Positions 35,237 through 44,712 are shown, numbered from the stretch's first letter. The stretch: 64,000 bases of DNA from Polluticaenibacter yanchengensis (GCA_027854065.1 JAQGEF010000008.1:124001-188000); one strand, 5' to 3'. The notes: generated from the letters alone by a model not told the origin. Translations and numbers: made by a program.

Positions 35237-36679
35237 ATGAATAGACGTTTCGCTGACGCAGTACAGAATACGTACGCAGAACTGGTTGACCAGACGTTTC
35301 ATTTCCCTCAGGAAGATTTTGAGGTGAAAGATAGATATCTGCGCTATAACGGTGTTGATATTAAACACCTGATTGATAAATATGGTACGCCCCTGAAAGT
35401 ATCTTATTTACCTAAAATAGGCATGCAGATAAATAAGGCCAAACAAATGTTTGCAAATGCCTTTAAAAAGCATAAATACGAAGGAACTTATAACTATTGC
35501 TATTGCACCAAAAGTTCGCACTTCAGTTTTGTCGTAGAAGAAGCCCTGAAACACAATATTAATCTGGAAACTTCCTTCGCTTACGATATCGAAATTATTA
35601 ATAAGCTTTACGAGAAAAAGAAAATCAATAAAGATATTTTCATTATTTGTAACGGTTACAAGCAAAAAACTTATACCAGCCGCATTGCAAAATTAATCAA
35701 CAGCGATTTTAAAAACGTTGTGCCCATTCTTGATAACAAAGAAGAATTAATGGCCTATAAAAAGTCCGTTAAAAAACCTTTTAAATTAGGCATTCGTGTA
35801 GCCGCAGAAGAAGAACCAACATTCCCTTTCTATACAAGTCGTTTAGGTATTCGTGCAAAAGATATCCTGGAGTTCTATGTGGATAACATAGAAGGAAATG
35901 AAGATAAGTTCCAGTTGAAAATGTTGCATGTTTTCCTGAACAAAGGCATCAAAGACGATATCTACTATTGGAGTGAACTCAATAAAGTAATCAATCTCTA
36001 TTGCCAGTTAAAGAAAATATGCCCGGAATTGGATTCAATTAATATTGGCGGCGGGTTCCCAATCAAGCATTCCTTAGCTTTCGATTACGATTATCAGTTT
36101 ATGATAAACGAAATTGTGGCCAATATTAAAAACGCCTGTAAAAAAGCCAAAGTGCCAATGCCGAACATCTTCACAGAATTCGGGAGCTACACGGTAGGAG
36201 AGAGCATGGCACATATTTACAGTGTCATTGGCGAAAAAGTACAAAATGACCGTGAGTGTTGGTACATGATTGATTCCTCTTTCATTACAACCCTTCCTGA
36301 TACATGGGGCATCGGGGAAAAATTCCTGATGTTACCAATCAATAAATGGGACAATGAATACCATAGGGTGGTGTTAGGAGGAATTACCTGCGATAGTCAT
36401 GATTACTACGATAGCGAAGAACATATTAACGAAGTGTTTTTACCTAAATTGACCAATCCTAAAACAGAAGGCCCGGAAGAGCCATTGTATGTAGGATTCT
36501 TCCATACAGGAGCTTACCAGGACCAGATCAGTGGTTATGGCGGTATCAAACACTGTATGATCCCATCGCCAAAACATATTATTTTAGAGCATGATAAAAA
36601 CGGGAAACTCGTAGATTGGGTTTATGCAAAAGAGCAAACTGCGCAAAGCATGCTTAAAATCTTAGGTTACATAAAATAA
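35237..36679 (+). CDS. speA: Arginine decarboxylase, fold III (Bacteroidota type)
   Basis: A 480-residue PLP enzyme of the alanine racemase/ornithine-decarboxylase fold. The PLP lysine is probably K92 in YCYCTKSSH (the place of the usual YAVKAN), with SINIGGGFPIKH as the phosphate-binding glycine loop and FTEFGSYTVGES later. Bacteroidota homologues are annotated as biosynthetic arginine decarboxylases making agmatine for polyamines. Being shorter than E. coli SpeA (about 650 residues) is normal for this group. Other amino acid decarboxylase specificity cannot be excluded. Confidence 0.87.
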   Translation: MNRRFADAVQNTYAELVDQTFHFPQEDFEVKDRYLRYNGVDIKHLIDKYGTPLKVSYLPKIGMQINKAKQMFANAFKKHKYEGTYNYCYCTKSSHFSFVVEEALKHNINLETSFAYDIEIINKLYEKKKINKDIFIICNGYKQKTYTSRIAKLINSDFKNVVPILDNKEELMAYKKSVKKPFKLGIRVAAEEEPTFPFYTSRLGIRAKDILEFYVDNIEGNEDKFQLKMLHVFLNKGIKDDIYYWSELNKVINLYCQLKKICPELDSINIGGGFPIKHSLAFDYDYQFMINEIVANIKNACKKAKVPMPNIFTEFGSYTVGESMAHIYSVIGEKVQNDRECWYMIDSSFITTLPDTWGIGEKFLMLPINKWDNEYHRVVLGGITCDSHDYYDSEEHINEVFLPKLTNPKTEGPEEPLYVGFFHTGAYQDQISGYGGIKHCMIPSPKHIILEHDKNGKLVDWVYAKEQTAQSMLKILGYIK

Positions 36680-36698
36680 CACCAGTCATTAATAATAC

Positions 36699-36738
36699 AA
36701 AGCCGTATGTAACGTCAATAACATACGGCTTTATTTTT
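36699..36738 (+). terminator. Intrinsic terminator of arginine decarboxylase gene
   Basis: AAAGCCGTATGT pairs with ACATACGGCTTT across a 10-nt loop, then ATTTTT. Yet miaE begins only 12 bp further on, so miaE needs read-through or its own promoter. Confidence 0.85.
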
Positions 36739-36749
36739 AATATTTTATT

Positions 36750-37379
36750 ATGTCAGAACAAATAGCAGACGACAACCAGTCCATATACCAGAAAAATATC
36801 TTAGGATTGAAATTGGTAACCGATCCACGTTGGGTAGATTTAACCACTATCTCTTTAGAGGCATTATTGACGGACCATGCCTGGTGCGAGCAAAAGGCAG
36901 CAACTTCCTGTATCAGTTTAATCCAGCGGTATAGTGATCGATTTGAGATTGTGGATGAATTAATGCCAATAGTTACCGAAGAGTGGGGCCATTTTCGCCT
37001 GGTGGTAAGTGAACTGAAAAAACGTGGTTTGAAATTAGGCCCTCAACGAAAAGATCTATATGTGAATGCACTTTTTGATTTTCAGCAAAGAGGAGGCAGC
37101 GTGGAAAGCAGGTTGTTAGACCAGTTATTAACCATGGCACTAATAGAAGCCCGCAGTTGCGAACGTTTTAAACGCCTGAGCGAAGGATTAGAGGATGAGT
37201 ACTTGCGCAATTTTTACCGTCGTTTTATGGAAAGCGAAGCAGGGCATTACCGCACATTCATCGACTTGGCAAGATTATATATACCGGAAGAAAAAGTATG
37301 GGCACGCTGGGAAGAATGGTTGGAAATGGAAGCTAACTTAATGAACGAGATGGCGGTAAGAGGAGACAGGATACATTAA
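36750..37379 (+). CDS. miaE: tRNA-(ms2io6A37)-hydroxylase MiaE
   Basis: A 209-residue non-haem di-iron monooxygenase that hydroxylates the isopentenyl group at A37. Four-helix-bundle iron ligands are visible in HAWCEQKAATSC, EEWGHFRLV, EARSCERF and ESEAGHYRTF, the paired ExxH pattern of the ferritin-like fold. The reaction needs oxygen, which fits an aerobe. It follows the decarboxylase terminator closely. Start ATG 36750. Confidence 0.92.
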   Translation: MSEQIADDNQSIYQKNILGLKLVTDPRWVDLTTISLEALLTDHAWCEQKAATSCISLIQRYSDRFEIVDELMPIVTEEWGHFRLVVSELKKRGLKLGPQRKDLYVNALFDFQQRGGSVESRLLDQLLTMALIEARSCERFKRLSEGLEDEYLRNFYRRFMESEAGHYRTFIDLARLYIPEEKVWARWEEWLEMEANLMNEMAVRGDRIH

Positions 37380-37398
37380 TGGTTGATCTTATAATACG

Positions 37399-37431
37399 TA
37401 AGCAGGACAATATTTTAATTACCTGCTTACT
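37399..37431 (+). terminator. Hairpin after miaE, possible terminator
   Basis: GTAAGCAGG and CCTGCTTAC form a perfect 9-bp stem with a 15-nt AT-rich loop. No clear T-run follows, so termination is uncertain. Confidence 0.45.
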
Positions 37432-37504
37432 TCCATTATATTTTACTTATATGAAACTGTTCATTGACTACGATTGATTAAAAAAAACGCTGGCGTATTG
37501 CCCG

Positions 37505-38302
37505 TTAGGATTCATTAATTTCTACCCATGTATGATCTGCTAGTAATTTTACAGCAGCTTCAAACTGCTTAAATGGCCCTGTGCCTCCCCATTCCCTGGG
37601 ACTAACCAGCGACAACGCATGACTGCCATCTTTCTTCTCATACAGGTAATACACCTGCCCTATAACCGGTACAAATCGCAATGTAGCATTATAAATCATT
37701 AAGCTTAACTCTTTTCGCTTGCGCAATTCCTGCGCCTGCCTTGCCAGTAATTCTATTTGCTGACGGATCTGGTCCAGCTGCATATCCGTTTGTTGTTCCA
37801 TGGCCATAAGCGCCTGGTGTTTAATAGCACCTTCCTCAGTAGGGCGTATTGCAACACTGCCAACACTGGAAGCATAAGGTAAAACACTCAGCTGTTTATG
37901 GTATATTTCAGTATTGGTAAATGGCCTGGTTTCAGCATCGAATCCCTTATGTAACACTTTCAGGTAACCGTTATGCATAATTTCATGCACCACTTCCAAC
38001 ACCACTTTTTCATCCTTTAAAAAATTAACAGTCAGAATACTCTTACTGTCTATCTCCGCTACGATCGTGTCAGCCAGTTCCTGGTTGTCGAAAACCTGAG
38101 GCAGGCCGTTTACAGTTACTTTATATTCAGAAAAAAAAGCTTCATTCTCCTGCGATACCCAGTTTGCAGTTACCTGCAGTTCATTCTCTTTAGAGGTCGT
38201 ATCAATTTTGTAATAGCCACTTTTAGGACTTGTGCCGGATTCATAAATACATTTTTCGGGAAACAGTTGCCAGGAGGCTAAGTAATTATATGCTTTAACC
38301 AT
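37505..38302 (-). CDS. DUF2452 domain protein
   Basis: A 265-residue protein from ATG 38302, which lies 11 bp after the cyclophilin stop codon; the alternative ATG at 38335 would overlap that gene. The N-terminal ~100 residues look like a lipocalin-like beta-barrel (GYYKIDTTSKENELQVTANW..). Residues ~175-265 carry a coiled helix (QQTDMQLDQIRQQIELLARQAQELRKRK) and then the DUF2452 signature (FVPVIGQVYYLYEKKDG..LSLVSPREWG), related to human C1orf50. Function unknown. Probably co-transcribed with the cyclophilin. Confidence 0.82.
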   Translation of the reverse strand: MVKAYNYLASWQLFPEKCIYESGTSPKSGYYKIDTTSKENELQVTANWVSQENEAFFSEYKVTVNGLPQVFDNQELADTIVAEIDSKSILTVNFLKDEKVVLEVVHEIMHNGYLKVLHKGFDAETRPFTNTEIYHKQLSVLPYASSVGSVAIRPTEEGAIKHQALMAMEQQTDMQLDQIRQQIELLARQAQELRKRKELSLMIYNATLRFVPVIGQVYYLYEKKDGSHALSLVSPREWGGTGPFKQFEAAVKLLADHTWVEINES

Positions 38303-38312
38303 TGTTGTATTA

Positions 38313-38930
38313 TTATTGTTTAGGGCGGTGAACAATACGGATACTGTTGATTTTTACAGGAGGTCTGAAACGCTGCCCTTTTTCCGGCCTTTCAGATACT
38401 TTCCGGACAATGTCCATGCCCTGCACCACCTGACCGAATACAGCATAGCCAAAGCCATCATGGTTATTTTCACCGCCAAAGTCATACCCCTTTTGATCTT
38501 CTAAACAAATAAAGAATTCCGTGGTAGCCGTACCAGTATCCATCCTTGCCATACTCAGGCTGCCTTTTAAATGTTTCAAGCCTGTTTTATTGGTTGGTTC
38601 ATGCGGTGTACCCGGTAAATTGGTCGGTTTATCTTTATTCAGGTATGTGCCACCCTGAATTAGTTCCGCTTTATAATCATCCATTGGCTGGTTATGAAGA
38701 TTCAATACTCTGTAAAAATAAGTATCATCAAAATATCCCGAGTCAGCATATTTTATAAAAGCATTAGCTGTAAGCGGGGCTTTATCTGCATAGAGTTCAA
38801 CCAGTATATTTCCCGCGTTACAATTGATAAGTGCATGGGGGTTATGATTGAACTGATATTCTTCTTCATTACAACTCCAGAATAAAACGGTGTTTAACAG
38901 TATCAAAAGGCTTAAGCCAATCTTTTTCAT
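38313..38930 (-). CDS. Cyclophilin-type peptidyl-prolyl isomerase lipoprotein
   Basis: A 205-residue lipoprotein: MKKIGLSLLILLNTVLFWSC (Cys20). The cyclophilin core follows (LINCNAGNILVELYADKAPLTANAFI.., FYRVL, GSLSMARMD, EFFICL). These enzymes speed proline isomerisation during folding, here in the periplasm. It precedes the DUF2452 gene by 11 bp. Confidence 0.9.
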   Translation of the reverse strand: MKKIGLSLLILLNTVLFWSCNEEEYQFNHNPHALINCNAGNILVELYADKAPLTANAFIKYADSGYFDDTYFYRVLNLHNQPMDDYKAELIQGGTYLNKDKPTNLPGTPHEPTNKTGLKHLKGSLSMARMDTGTATTEFFICLEDQKGYDFGGENNHDGFGYAVFGQVVQGMDIVRKVSERPEKGQRFRPPVKINSIRIVHRPKQ

Positions 38931-39259
38931 CAGGTAAAATTAGCGAATGTATTCGAGAGAAAGATACAGTTGATTGTATCAAATGGTTCGAAGGCGACGT
39001 AAAACCTACAGCAAATAGAACAAGGACTGAAGTGTACCGGTTTGTATGTTCATTCCGATAGTGTATCAATTATGTTATAGAGATTCAAAATATTCTGATT
39101 AATAATGACTTGTATGTTATTTTGCCATATAGTGTTTTAACCAGGTTAAGCGGCGTTACCTATTATTTGTTGTTAAGATGCTAAAAGAAAGCCGATACAT
39201 ATTTATATGGCTTCACACCTGTTGCCTAACTCAATACAAATAGCTAACTTTGCCGACTT
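38931..39259. other. Divergent intergenic region, cyclophilin gene and mtaB
   Basis: 329 bp, AT-rich. Apart from the mtaB promoter at its right end I see no gene, repeat copy or hairpin in it. Confidence 0.4.
39222..39252 (+). promoter_or_regulatory. Promoter of mtaB (-33 TTG and -7 TAACTTTG)
   Basis: TTG at 39222-39224 and TAACTTTG at 39245-39252, spaced by 20 bp. The ATG is 8 nt after the -7 element, so the mRNA should start at or next to the start codon. Confidence 0.6.
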
Positions 39260-40543
39260 ATGTTGGTAGCAGAGAAAAAAAAATCAATCGCTTTTCACAC
39301 GTTAGGTTGTAAACTTAATTTTTCAGAAACCTCTACACTTTCCAGGATGATGGAAAATGAAGGTTTCGAGAAGAAGGATTTTACAGACAAAGCCGACGTG
39401 TATGTTATCAATACCTGCAGCGTTACAGAAAATGCCGACAAAGAATGTCGCCAGTTGGTACGGCGTATTCAGCGCCAGGCCCCTGAGAGCCTCGTAGTGA
39501 TCACCGGCTGCTACGCACAGTTAAAACCAAAGGAAATATCCGAAATACCAGGTGTTGATCTGGTATTAGGTGCCTCAGAAAAGTTCAACCTGGGTCAGCA
39601 TATATCGGAACTAAGCAAAGGTGACAGCGCCAAAATCAGCAGTTGCGATATCGAAGAGGTTTCAGGATTCAATACCAGCTGGAGTATTGCTGACCGTACA
39701 CGAACTTTTATGAAAGTTCAGGATGGTTGCGATTATAGCTGTTCTTTCTGCACCATCCCGATGGCACGCGGTAAAAGCCGCAGCGATTCTATAGCCAATG
39801 TAGTGGCGAATGCAGAAAAGCTGGCAGCACAAGGTGTGCAGGAGATTGTTCTTACAGGCATTAACCTGGGGGATTTTGGAAAAGGTCCTGATGGCAACCG
39901 GATAAATGAAGAAAACTTCTTTGACCTGATTCAACAGTTGGATAAAGTTGAAGGTATTCAACGTTACAGAATCTCCAGTTGTGAACCTAATTTATTAAGC
40001 AACGAGATTATAGAATTTGTCGCCAAAAGTAAAAAGTTTATGCCGCACTTTCATATTCCGTTACAAAGTGGCAGTAATACCATTTTAGGGTTAATGCGCC
40101 GCCGGTACAAACGTGAATTGTATGCGGAACGTGTCGCATTAATTAAACAATTAATGCCGCACTGCTGCATTGGCGTAGATGTGATTGTTGGTTTCCCGGG
40201 AGAAACGGATGATTATTTTAAAGAAACTTTCGATTTCCTGCACAGCCTGGATATCAGTTATATGCACGTATTTACTTACAGCGAGCGTGCGAATACGAGA
40301 GCGCTGGAAATTAAACCGGTCGTTCCAATGAATGTGCGTCATGAACGTAACAAATCATTACGTAACCTTAGCTATATGAAAATGCAGTATTTCACCAAAC
40401 AGCATGAAGGTGAAACCCGCAGCGTACTGTTCGAAGGCCATAATAAAAATGGCATGATGGAAGGTTATACTGACAATTATATCCGGATTCAGGCTTCTTA
40501 TAAGGAAGAATGGGCGAACAAAATAGTGGATTGGAAAGTTTAA
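39260..40543 (+). CDS. mtaB: tRNA t6A37 methylthiotransferase MtaB
   Basis: A 427-residue radical-SAM enzyme converting t6A37 to ms2t6A37. The N-terminal UPF0004 domain carries three cluster cysteines, C17 (LGCKLN), C53 (NTCSVTENAD) and C84 (TGCYAQ); the radical-SAM cluster is CDYSCSFC (C157, C161, C164). A C-terminal TRAM-like segment ends the protein. MtaB rather than MiaB is favoured by the LGCKLN start and the CSVTENADK box. It probably uses a leaderless mRNA. Confidence 0.94.
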   Translation: MLVAEKKKSIAFHTLGCKLNFSETSTLSRMMENEGFEKKDFTDKADVYVINTCSVTENADKECRQLVRRIQRQAPESLVVITGCYAQLKPKEISEIPGVDLVLGASEKFNLGQHISELSKGDSAKISSCDIEEVSGFNTSWSIADRTRTFMKVQDGCDYSCSFCTIPMARGKSRSDSIANVVANAEKLAAQGVQEIVLTGINLGDFGKGPDGNRINEENFFDLIQQLDKVEGIQRYRISSCEPNLLSNEIIEFVAKSKKFMPHFHIPLQSGSNTILGLMRRRYKRELYAERVALIKQLMPHCCIGVDVIVGFPGETDDYFKETFDFLHSLDISYMHVFTYSERANTRALEIKPVVPMNVRHERNKSLRNLSYMKMQYFTKQHEGETRSVLFEGHNKNGMMEGYTDNYIRIQASYKEEWANKIVDWKV

Positions 40544-40553
40544 AACAACTGCT

Positions 40554-41321
40554 TTAACTTTTTACACCATACAGTAAAACTCTTTTAAAAGAGTAGATAG
40601 AAGGATATTTAGAAAAACGGGAATTGATTCTTTTCAGGAATTCTGATTTGAATAGTTCCTGTTTTTTTGTATCCAGGAGTTCCATATATGGTATCAATGC
40701 CGAACCGGAAATAAAATTGTAAAGGTCCATTTCGTTTTGTGCGATGATGGGATAAACGTTTAAGGAAACTTTAATATCGCTAAGCCCATTATCAAACATT
40801 ATTTCCGCATAATCATCAAGAGACAATACCGGTGAGTGACGGATGAAGCCATGCAGATCATCAGAAAATGGTTTTTCAATGACCATCTCATGCAAGATCA
40901 TATTTAATGCATTCTCTTTCTGAAATGGCATCTGAACAGCAAACTGGCCTTTCTTATTCAATTTTGAAATGAGTTTTGGAAACAGAAACCGGTGGCTGTC
41001 TGACCATTGCAGTGCCGCATTGCTGAAAATTAAATCCCATTTGGAAGCCGAATCCGCGAAGGCTTCTATAGTAGATAGCCGGTATTTCAATCTTTCATTT
41101 TTGAATTGTTTAGATTCTGCAAGCATTTCTTCAGAAGCGTCTATACCGGTAAAATGGCTACTTTCAAATTTTTGTGACAGGATTGAGGTTTGCTCACCAG
41201 TACCACAACCAACATCCACGCAATTCCTGAGATTTTGATTGTTAATCAGGGCCATTAAATCAAAAAACGGGCGATACCTGATGGCTTTAAACTGGTTATA
41301 TATTTCGGGATTCCAAGGCAT
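40554..41321 (-). CDS. Trans-aconitate methyltransferase-like SAM enzyme
   Basis: A 255-residue class I methyltransferase. Motif I is CVDVGCGTGEQT (about 34-45), and the start MPWNPEIYNQFKAIRYRPFFDLMALI is typical of trans-aconitate 2-methyltransferase (Tam) proteins, as are FSNAALQW and VQMPFQ. It would methylate trans-aconitate or a related carboxylate in the cytoplasm; substrate is by similarity only. Convergent with mtaB, 10 bp apart. The 727-bp gap on its upstream side holds repeat copy G. Confidence 0.83.
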   Translation of the reverse strand: MPWNPEIYNQFKAIRYRPFFDLMALINNQNLRNCVDVGCGTGEQTSILSQKFESSHFTGIDASEEMLAESKQFKNERLKYRLSTIEAFADSASKWDLIFSNAALQWSDSHRFLFPKLISKLNKKGQFAVQMPFQKENALNMILHEMVIEKPFSDDLHGFIRHSPVLSLDDYAEIMFDNGLSDIKVSLNVYPIIAQNEMDLYNFISGSALIPYMELLDTKKQELFKSEFLKRINSRFSKYPSIYSFKRVLLYGVKS

Positions 41322-41557
41322 AATTAAAGTGTCTTATTAGTTGGCTGAAGTTAAGATGAATAGTTGTAAGATAATTATAAAAAAATCACATTATCTGTTT
41401 GAAATCCAAATGCTGTGATGGTGGATTTGATTTCAGGTCCGGATTTGTAAATCCGGTTTTGATAATTGAATAAAATAATGAATTTTTCTTCCGAAGTTTT
41501 TATCTGAATATAAGTCCGTTGTAAACTTGATTTATAATTTTTGATAAATTGCTGAAG

Positions 41558-41899
41558 GGCTGCCGGACAATGTCATTTAGCTAAGGAATTAATCATAAGT
41601 TATTGAATACTATATATATGTATTGCTTTTTTCACCTTTTTTACTTTCTACTGAATTGAAGAAGAAGGCATTTTTAATTAAATGGCTATTTTTCATTTGT
41701 TAGAGAATGCGATTTTGAAACAAAAAATGATATTAAAGCGATTCGAAATCATGGATTTACGAAGTACAATCCTTAGCTAAATGACATTGGGCTGCCGGAT
41801 ACGACGGGTATGGTGCGAGCGCAGCGAAGTACCGAGCGTAAGCGAGCCCACAGTAGCCGGAACAAATGTTCCATAGAATTACCGATAGCTGATAGCCCC
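41558..41899 (-). repeat. GC-rich intergenic repeat, copy G, interrupted by a 222-bp element
   Basis: Runs from GGCTGCCGGA to GCTGATAGCCCC. Removing the inserted element and one 10-bp duplicate leaves a copy of about 110 bp whose core (AAGTACCGAGCGTAAGCGAGCC) is the family motif. It lies in the 727-bp gap 41322-42048; the rest of that gap (41322-41557 and 41900-42001) shows no gene. Confidence 0.85.
41568..41789 (-). mobile_element. 222-bp miniature inverted-repeat transposable element, copy 2
   Basis: Same element as at 20582-20803 but inverted. Terminal repeats CAATGTCATTTAGCTAAGGA at each end, flanked by the 10-bp direct repeat GGCTGCCGGA (41558-41567 and 41790-41799). No transposase is encoded, so it must move by a transposase made elsewhere, if still mobile. 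Confidence 0.85.
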
Positions 41900-42001
41900 A
41901 TTTTTTAAAATTAAACATAGTTTATTTACAGTATGAAAACAGGCTGATTGATATAAGTTTATGGAATGCTAAATATTTTAGGATTTTTATTGCTGAACTG
42001 T

Positions 42002-42009
42002 TAACTTTG
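42002..42009 (+). promoter_or_regulatory. Promoter -7 element of parC
   Basis: TAACTTTG, full match, 39 nt before the ATG at 42049. Confidence 0.55.
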
Positions 42010-42048
42010 GTCGCTATTTTTAAGGAATTAAAAAGATAGAAACAGTAC

Positions 42049-44568
42049 ATGAGCGAAGAACAAATACCGGAAGTAAATACCAACGACGATAGTATTGGTG
42101 TGAGTGATTTGTATAAAGGATGGTTTTTAGATTACGCATCGTATGTAATACTGGAGCGTGCCGTGCCCGCCATTGAAGATGGTCTGAAACCGGTACAACG
42201 CCGCATATTGCATGCAATGAAAGAGATGGATGATGGCCGGTTTAATAAAGTGGCCAACATTGTGGGGCAAAGTATGCAATACCATCCGCATGGAGACCAG
42301 AGCATTACAGATGCCCTGGTGAATATGGGACAGAAAGAATTACTGATAGATACCCAGGGGAACTGGGGCGACGTGCGTACCGGTGATTCTGCAGCGGCTG
42401 CGCGTTATATAGAAGCGCGTCCGAGTAAGCTGGCGCTGGAGATTGCTTATAACCCTAAAACCACTGAATGGCAATTAAGTTACGATGGCCGTAAAAACGA
42501 ACCGGTGGCATTGCCAATGAAATTTCCGTTATTACTGGCACATGGAACGGAGGGGATTGCAGTAGGCCTGGCCACGAAAATAATGCCCCACAATTTTGTG
42601 GAATTATGCGAGGCTTCTGTCAAGTACCTGAAAGGAAAATCATTTGAACTATTCCCGGATTTCTTAACCTACGGACAGATTGATGTAAGCAATTACAACG
42701 ATGGTAAACGTGGCGGTAAGATCCGTGTGCGTGCCCGTATAGAAGAAGTTGATAAAAAGAACCTGGTTATAAAAGATGTTCCTTTTGGTGTAACGGTGAG
42801 CAGCCTGATAGACTCAATAACCAAAGCCACTGAAGCCAAAAAAATACAGGTTAAAAAAGTAACTGACGTTACAGCCCAGGAAGTCCAGATAAATATTGAA
42901 CTGGCGCCGGGTGCATCCCCGGATATTACTATTGACGCTTTATATGCTTTTACTGATTGTGAAGTGAGTATATCGCCGAATGCCTGTGTGATTGTTGATA
43001 AAAAACCACGCTTCCTGGGTGTGAGTGATCTGCTGAAACGCAGTACAGAGCATACCAAGTATTTGCTGAAGCGTGAACTGGAGATCCGCCTGGGCGAACT
43101 ACAGGAAAAATGGCATTATACCAGCTTGGAGAAAATCTTTTTTGAAGAGAAGATATATAAGGAATTAGAGAAAAAGCACGATACCTGGGAGAAGGTTTTA
43201 CAGGAAATAGAAAAAGCTTTCAAACCATTTTTACCCAAACTGAACAGGGCAGTTACACGTGAAGATGTATTGAAACTGACAGAAAAGCCGGTCCGTCGTA
43301 TTTATAAACTGGATATTGATGAACTCGACCGCCAGATAAAAGCATTGGAAGCAGATATTGCAGAGGTAGAAAACAATCTTGCACATCTTACGGATTATAC
43401 GATTAAATATTTCGAAAACCTGAAAGCTAAATTTGGTAAAGGCAGGGAGCGCCGTACAGAAATTAAACAATTTGATGTGATACAGGCGCGCCAGGTAGCA
43501 GTGGCTAATACTAAGTTATATATCAATCGCAGTGAAGGTTTCATTGGTTCAGGATTGAAAAAGGATGAATACCTGACTGATTGCAGTGAGTTTGATGATA
43601 TTATTTGTTTTACCAAGGCAGGTAAAATGAAAGTCGTAAAAGTGGCAGACAAAGCCTTTATTGGTAAAGATATTATCCATGCCGCAGTGTTCATAAAAAG
43701 TGATGAGCGCACCACGTACAACATGATGTACCTCGATGGTAAAAGTGGTATTACTTATGCCAAACGCTTTAATGTAACCGGTATAACACGTGATAAGGAA
43801 TACGATTTAACACAAGGTAATCCAAAATCTAAAGTTCAATGGTTTACCGCAAATGCTAACGGTGAAGCAGAAGTGGTGAGAGTGGTATTGAGTCCGAATG
43901 GCACTGCAAAGATAAAAGAACTGGATTACGCTTTTGAAGAATTAGCTATTAAAGGCCGGGCCAGTCAGGGTAACCAGGTAACCAAGCATGCTGTTAAGAA
44001 TGTGAAGTTCAAAGAAGCAGGACGGAGCACATTGGCAGGCCGTAAACTTTGGTATGATAACCAGTTCGGACGTTTGAATACCGATGAAAAAGGGGATTAC
44101 CTGGGTATGTTTGAAGGTGATGATAAAATTCTGGTGATCTTTAATAATGGTACTTACGAAATTACAGACCAGGAACTGACCCAACGCTTCGATACTGATA
44201 AGATATTACTGATTGAGAAATTTACCAATGATAAGGTAATTACTGCTATTTACTATGATGGTGATAAGATACAGTACAATGTGAAGCGCTTTAAAATAGA
44301 AACTTCCCGTTTAAAAGAGAAGTACCAGTTTATAAAAGACGGTAAAGATAATTACCTGGAAGCGGTTACATGCGATCCGGACCCGGTATTGATCTTAAAG
44401 ATCGGGAAAGGGAAGATACAGGAAACACAGCGCATAAAAATTGCTGAATTTATTGATGTGATGGGATGGAAAGCAATGGGAAATAAACTGGTAGATAAAA
44501 AAGCGGTAGAAATGGAATGGGAGCAGAGAGCCGAAGAAGATTCAAAGCAGGGTGAATTGTTTGAATAA
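42049..44568 (+). CDS. parC: DNA topoisomerase IV subunit A
   Basis: An 839-residue type IIA topoisomerase subunit. The catalytic tyrosine is Y120 (SAAAARYIEARPS), the start YKGWFLDYASYVILERAVPAIEDGLKPVQRRIL is the family signature, and the C-terminal ~330 residues are the beta-pinwheel DNA-wrapping domain (with degenerate blades such as KAGKMKVVKVADKAF). The detailed sequence (IDTQGNWGDVRTGDS, WQLSYDGRKNEPV) fits Bacteroidota ParC rather than GyrA, and no GyrA-box is evident. ParE is not adjacent in the window. Confidence 0.92.
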   Translation: MSEEQIPEVNTNDDSIGVSDLYKGWFLDYASYVILERAVPAIEDGLKPVQRRILHAMKEMDDGRFNKVANIVGQSMQYHPHGDQSITDALVNMGQKELLIDTQGNWGDVRTGDSAAAARYIEARPSKLALEIAYNPKTTEWQLSYDGRKNEPVALPMKFPLLLAHGTEGIAVGLATKIMPHNFVELCEASVKYLKGKSFELFPDFLTYGQIDVSNYNDGKRGGKIRVRARIEEVDKKNLVIKDVPFGVTVSSLIDSITKATEAKKIQVKKVTDVTAQEVQINIELAPGASPDITIDALYAFTDCEVSISPNACVIVDKKPRFLGVSDLLKRSTEHTKYLLKRELEIRLGELQEKWHYTSLEKIFFEEKIYKELEKKHDTWEKVLQEIEKAFKPFLPKLNRAVTREDVLKLTEKPVRRIYKLDIDELDRQIKALEADIAEVENNLAHLTDYTIKYFENLKAKFGKGRERRTEIKQFDVIQARQVAVANTKLYINRSEGFIGSGLKKDEYLTDCSEFDDIICFTKAGKMKVVKVADKAFIGKDIIHAAVFIKSDERTTYNMMYLDGKSGITYAKRFNVTGITRDKEYDLTQGNPKSKVQWFTANANGEAEVVRVVLSPNGTAKIKELDYAFEELAIKGRASQGNQVTKHAVKNVKFKEAGRSTLAGRKLWYDNQFGRLNTDEKGDYLGMFEGDDKILVIFNNGTYEITDQELTQRFDTDKILLIEKFTNDKVITAIYYDGDKIQYNVKRFKIETSRLKEKYQFIKDGKDNYLEAVTCDPDPVLILKIGKGKIQETQRIKIAEFIDVMGWKAMGNKLVDKKAVEMEWEQRAEEDSKQGELFE

Positions 44569-44569
44569 T

Positions 44570-44605
44570 AAAAATTGGGACGGTAAATTTCGTCCCAATT
44601 TTTAT
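44570..44605 (+). terminator. Intrinsic terminator of parC
   Basis: AAAAATTGGGACG pairs with CGTCCCAATTTTT across an 8-nt loop, starting 1 bp after the stop codon. Confidence 0.85.
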
Positions 44606-44712
44606 TTCCGGCTGTTTGATTTTAACCTTTTCGGCTATTTTTGATGTCCCTTGTACCGGTTACAAATAGGGCTTTGAGACATACCAGTCATGTTATTGGT
44701 ATTCTGTTACCT

